From the NCBI GenBank assembly GCA_964537955.1, contig CAZICY010000028.1, positions 1-21,603 of the forward strand: DNA of 21,603 bases, written 5' to 3'. Positions 21,525-21,603 of the stretch are shown piece after piece (position 1 is the first letter of the stretch; the number at the start of each line of letters is the position of its first letter). A program made the position numbers and the translations under genes. This DNA comes from Mxb001 sp964537955 (GTDB taxonomy: Bacteria; Actinomycetota; Actinomycetes; S36-B12). The notes under the pieces are model-generated. The model worked only from the letters and a program-made list of their open reading frames with translations. It was not told where the DNA came from and ran no database searches.

Positions 21525-21547
21525 GTTCGCTGTAGGAGGGGGAGGAC

Positions 21548-21603
21548 ATGGCTACCGCCAAGAAGGCCGCCCCGGCCAAGAAGGCTGCGCCCGCGAAGAA
21601 GGC
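21548..21603 (+). CDS. Lys/Ala-rich protein N-terminus, possibly DksA/TraR-like (truncated by edge)
   Basis: An ATG with a strong GGAGGGGGAGG ribosome-binding region begins MATAKKAAPAKKAAPAKK and runs off the window. The visible part is a repeat of the six-residue unit AKKAAP, a basic, disordered tail. In actinobacteria such tails occur at the N-terminus of DksA/TraR-type zinc-finger proteins encoded near ileS and lspA, which is my preferred reading from location. Histone-like or HU-type proteins with Lys/Ala repeats are an alternative. Only 18 complete codons are visible, so the family cannot be proved here. Confidence 0.5.
   Translation, partial: MATAKKAAPAKKAAPAKK

Overview
The window is a high-GC chromosomal segment from an actinobacterium (Actinomycetota). 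The evidence is the cell-wall and division (dcw) gene order ftsW-murG-murC-ftsQ ... ftsZ-pgeF-yggS-sepF-yggT-divIVA, an FtsZ with the DDLDVPDFLK tail, a SepF beginning MAGAMRKMAVYLGL, a DivIVA/Wag31-type protein, and an IleRS of the KMSKH (type 2) kind. I cannot place it below phylum level from the sequence alone. No tRNA, rRNA, CRISPR array or insertion sequence was recognised.

Layout. (1) 149-4579, plus strand: ftsW, murG, murC and ftsQ are translationally coupled through 1-4 nt overlaps. They cover lipid II polymerisation, lipid II synthesis, the first amino acid ligation, and the divisome POTRA protein. (2) 4612-7597, minus strand: a compact three-gene MacB/LolCDE-like ABC transporter (permease, permease, ATPase) lies between ftsQ and ftsZ, which are normally adjacent in actinobacteria. 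A plus-strand alpha/beta hydrolase follows (7745-8503). (3) 8504-8710: the ftsZ leader, with a possible promoter and two clear inverted repeats. (4) 8711-13087, plus strand: ftsZ, pgeF, yggS, sepF, yggT and divIVA, the Z-ring and polar-growth module. (5) 13084-16909, minus strand: ileS and a TRIC/UPF0126 membrane protein, ending tail to tail with divIVA on a shared CTAG. (6) 16969-17046: a 25-codon ORF resembling the start of a HAD hydrolase. (7) 17103-18374, plus strand: an ACAD10/11-type acyl-CoA dehydrogenase, overlapping modC tail to tail. (8) 18362-21361, minus strand: a molybdate operon (HTH-TOBE regulator, modA, modB, modC) with ATGA overlaps at every junction and an apparent leaderless promoter. 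(9) 21548 to the right edge: the start of a Lys/Ala-rich protein, probably DksA/TraR-like.

Most of the window is conserved housekeeping sequence, and I found no convincing wholly new system. The points most worth checking are the IleRS signature motif rearranged to GTHH, the transporter cassette that separates ftsZ from ftsQ together with the structured ftsZ leader, and the palindrome set exactly between the -35 and -10 elements of the putative mod promoter.
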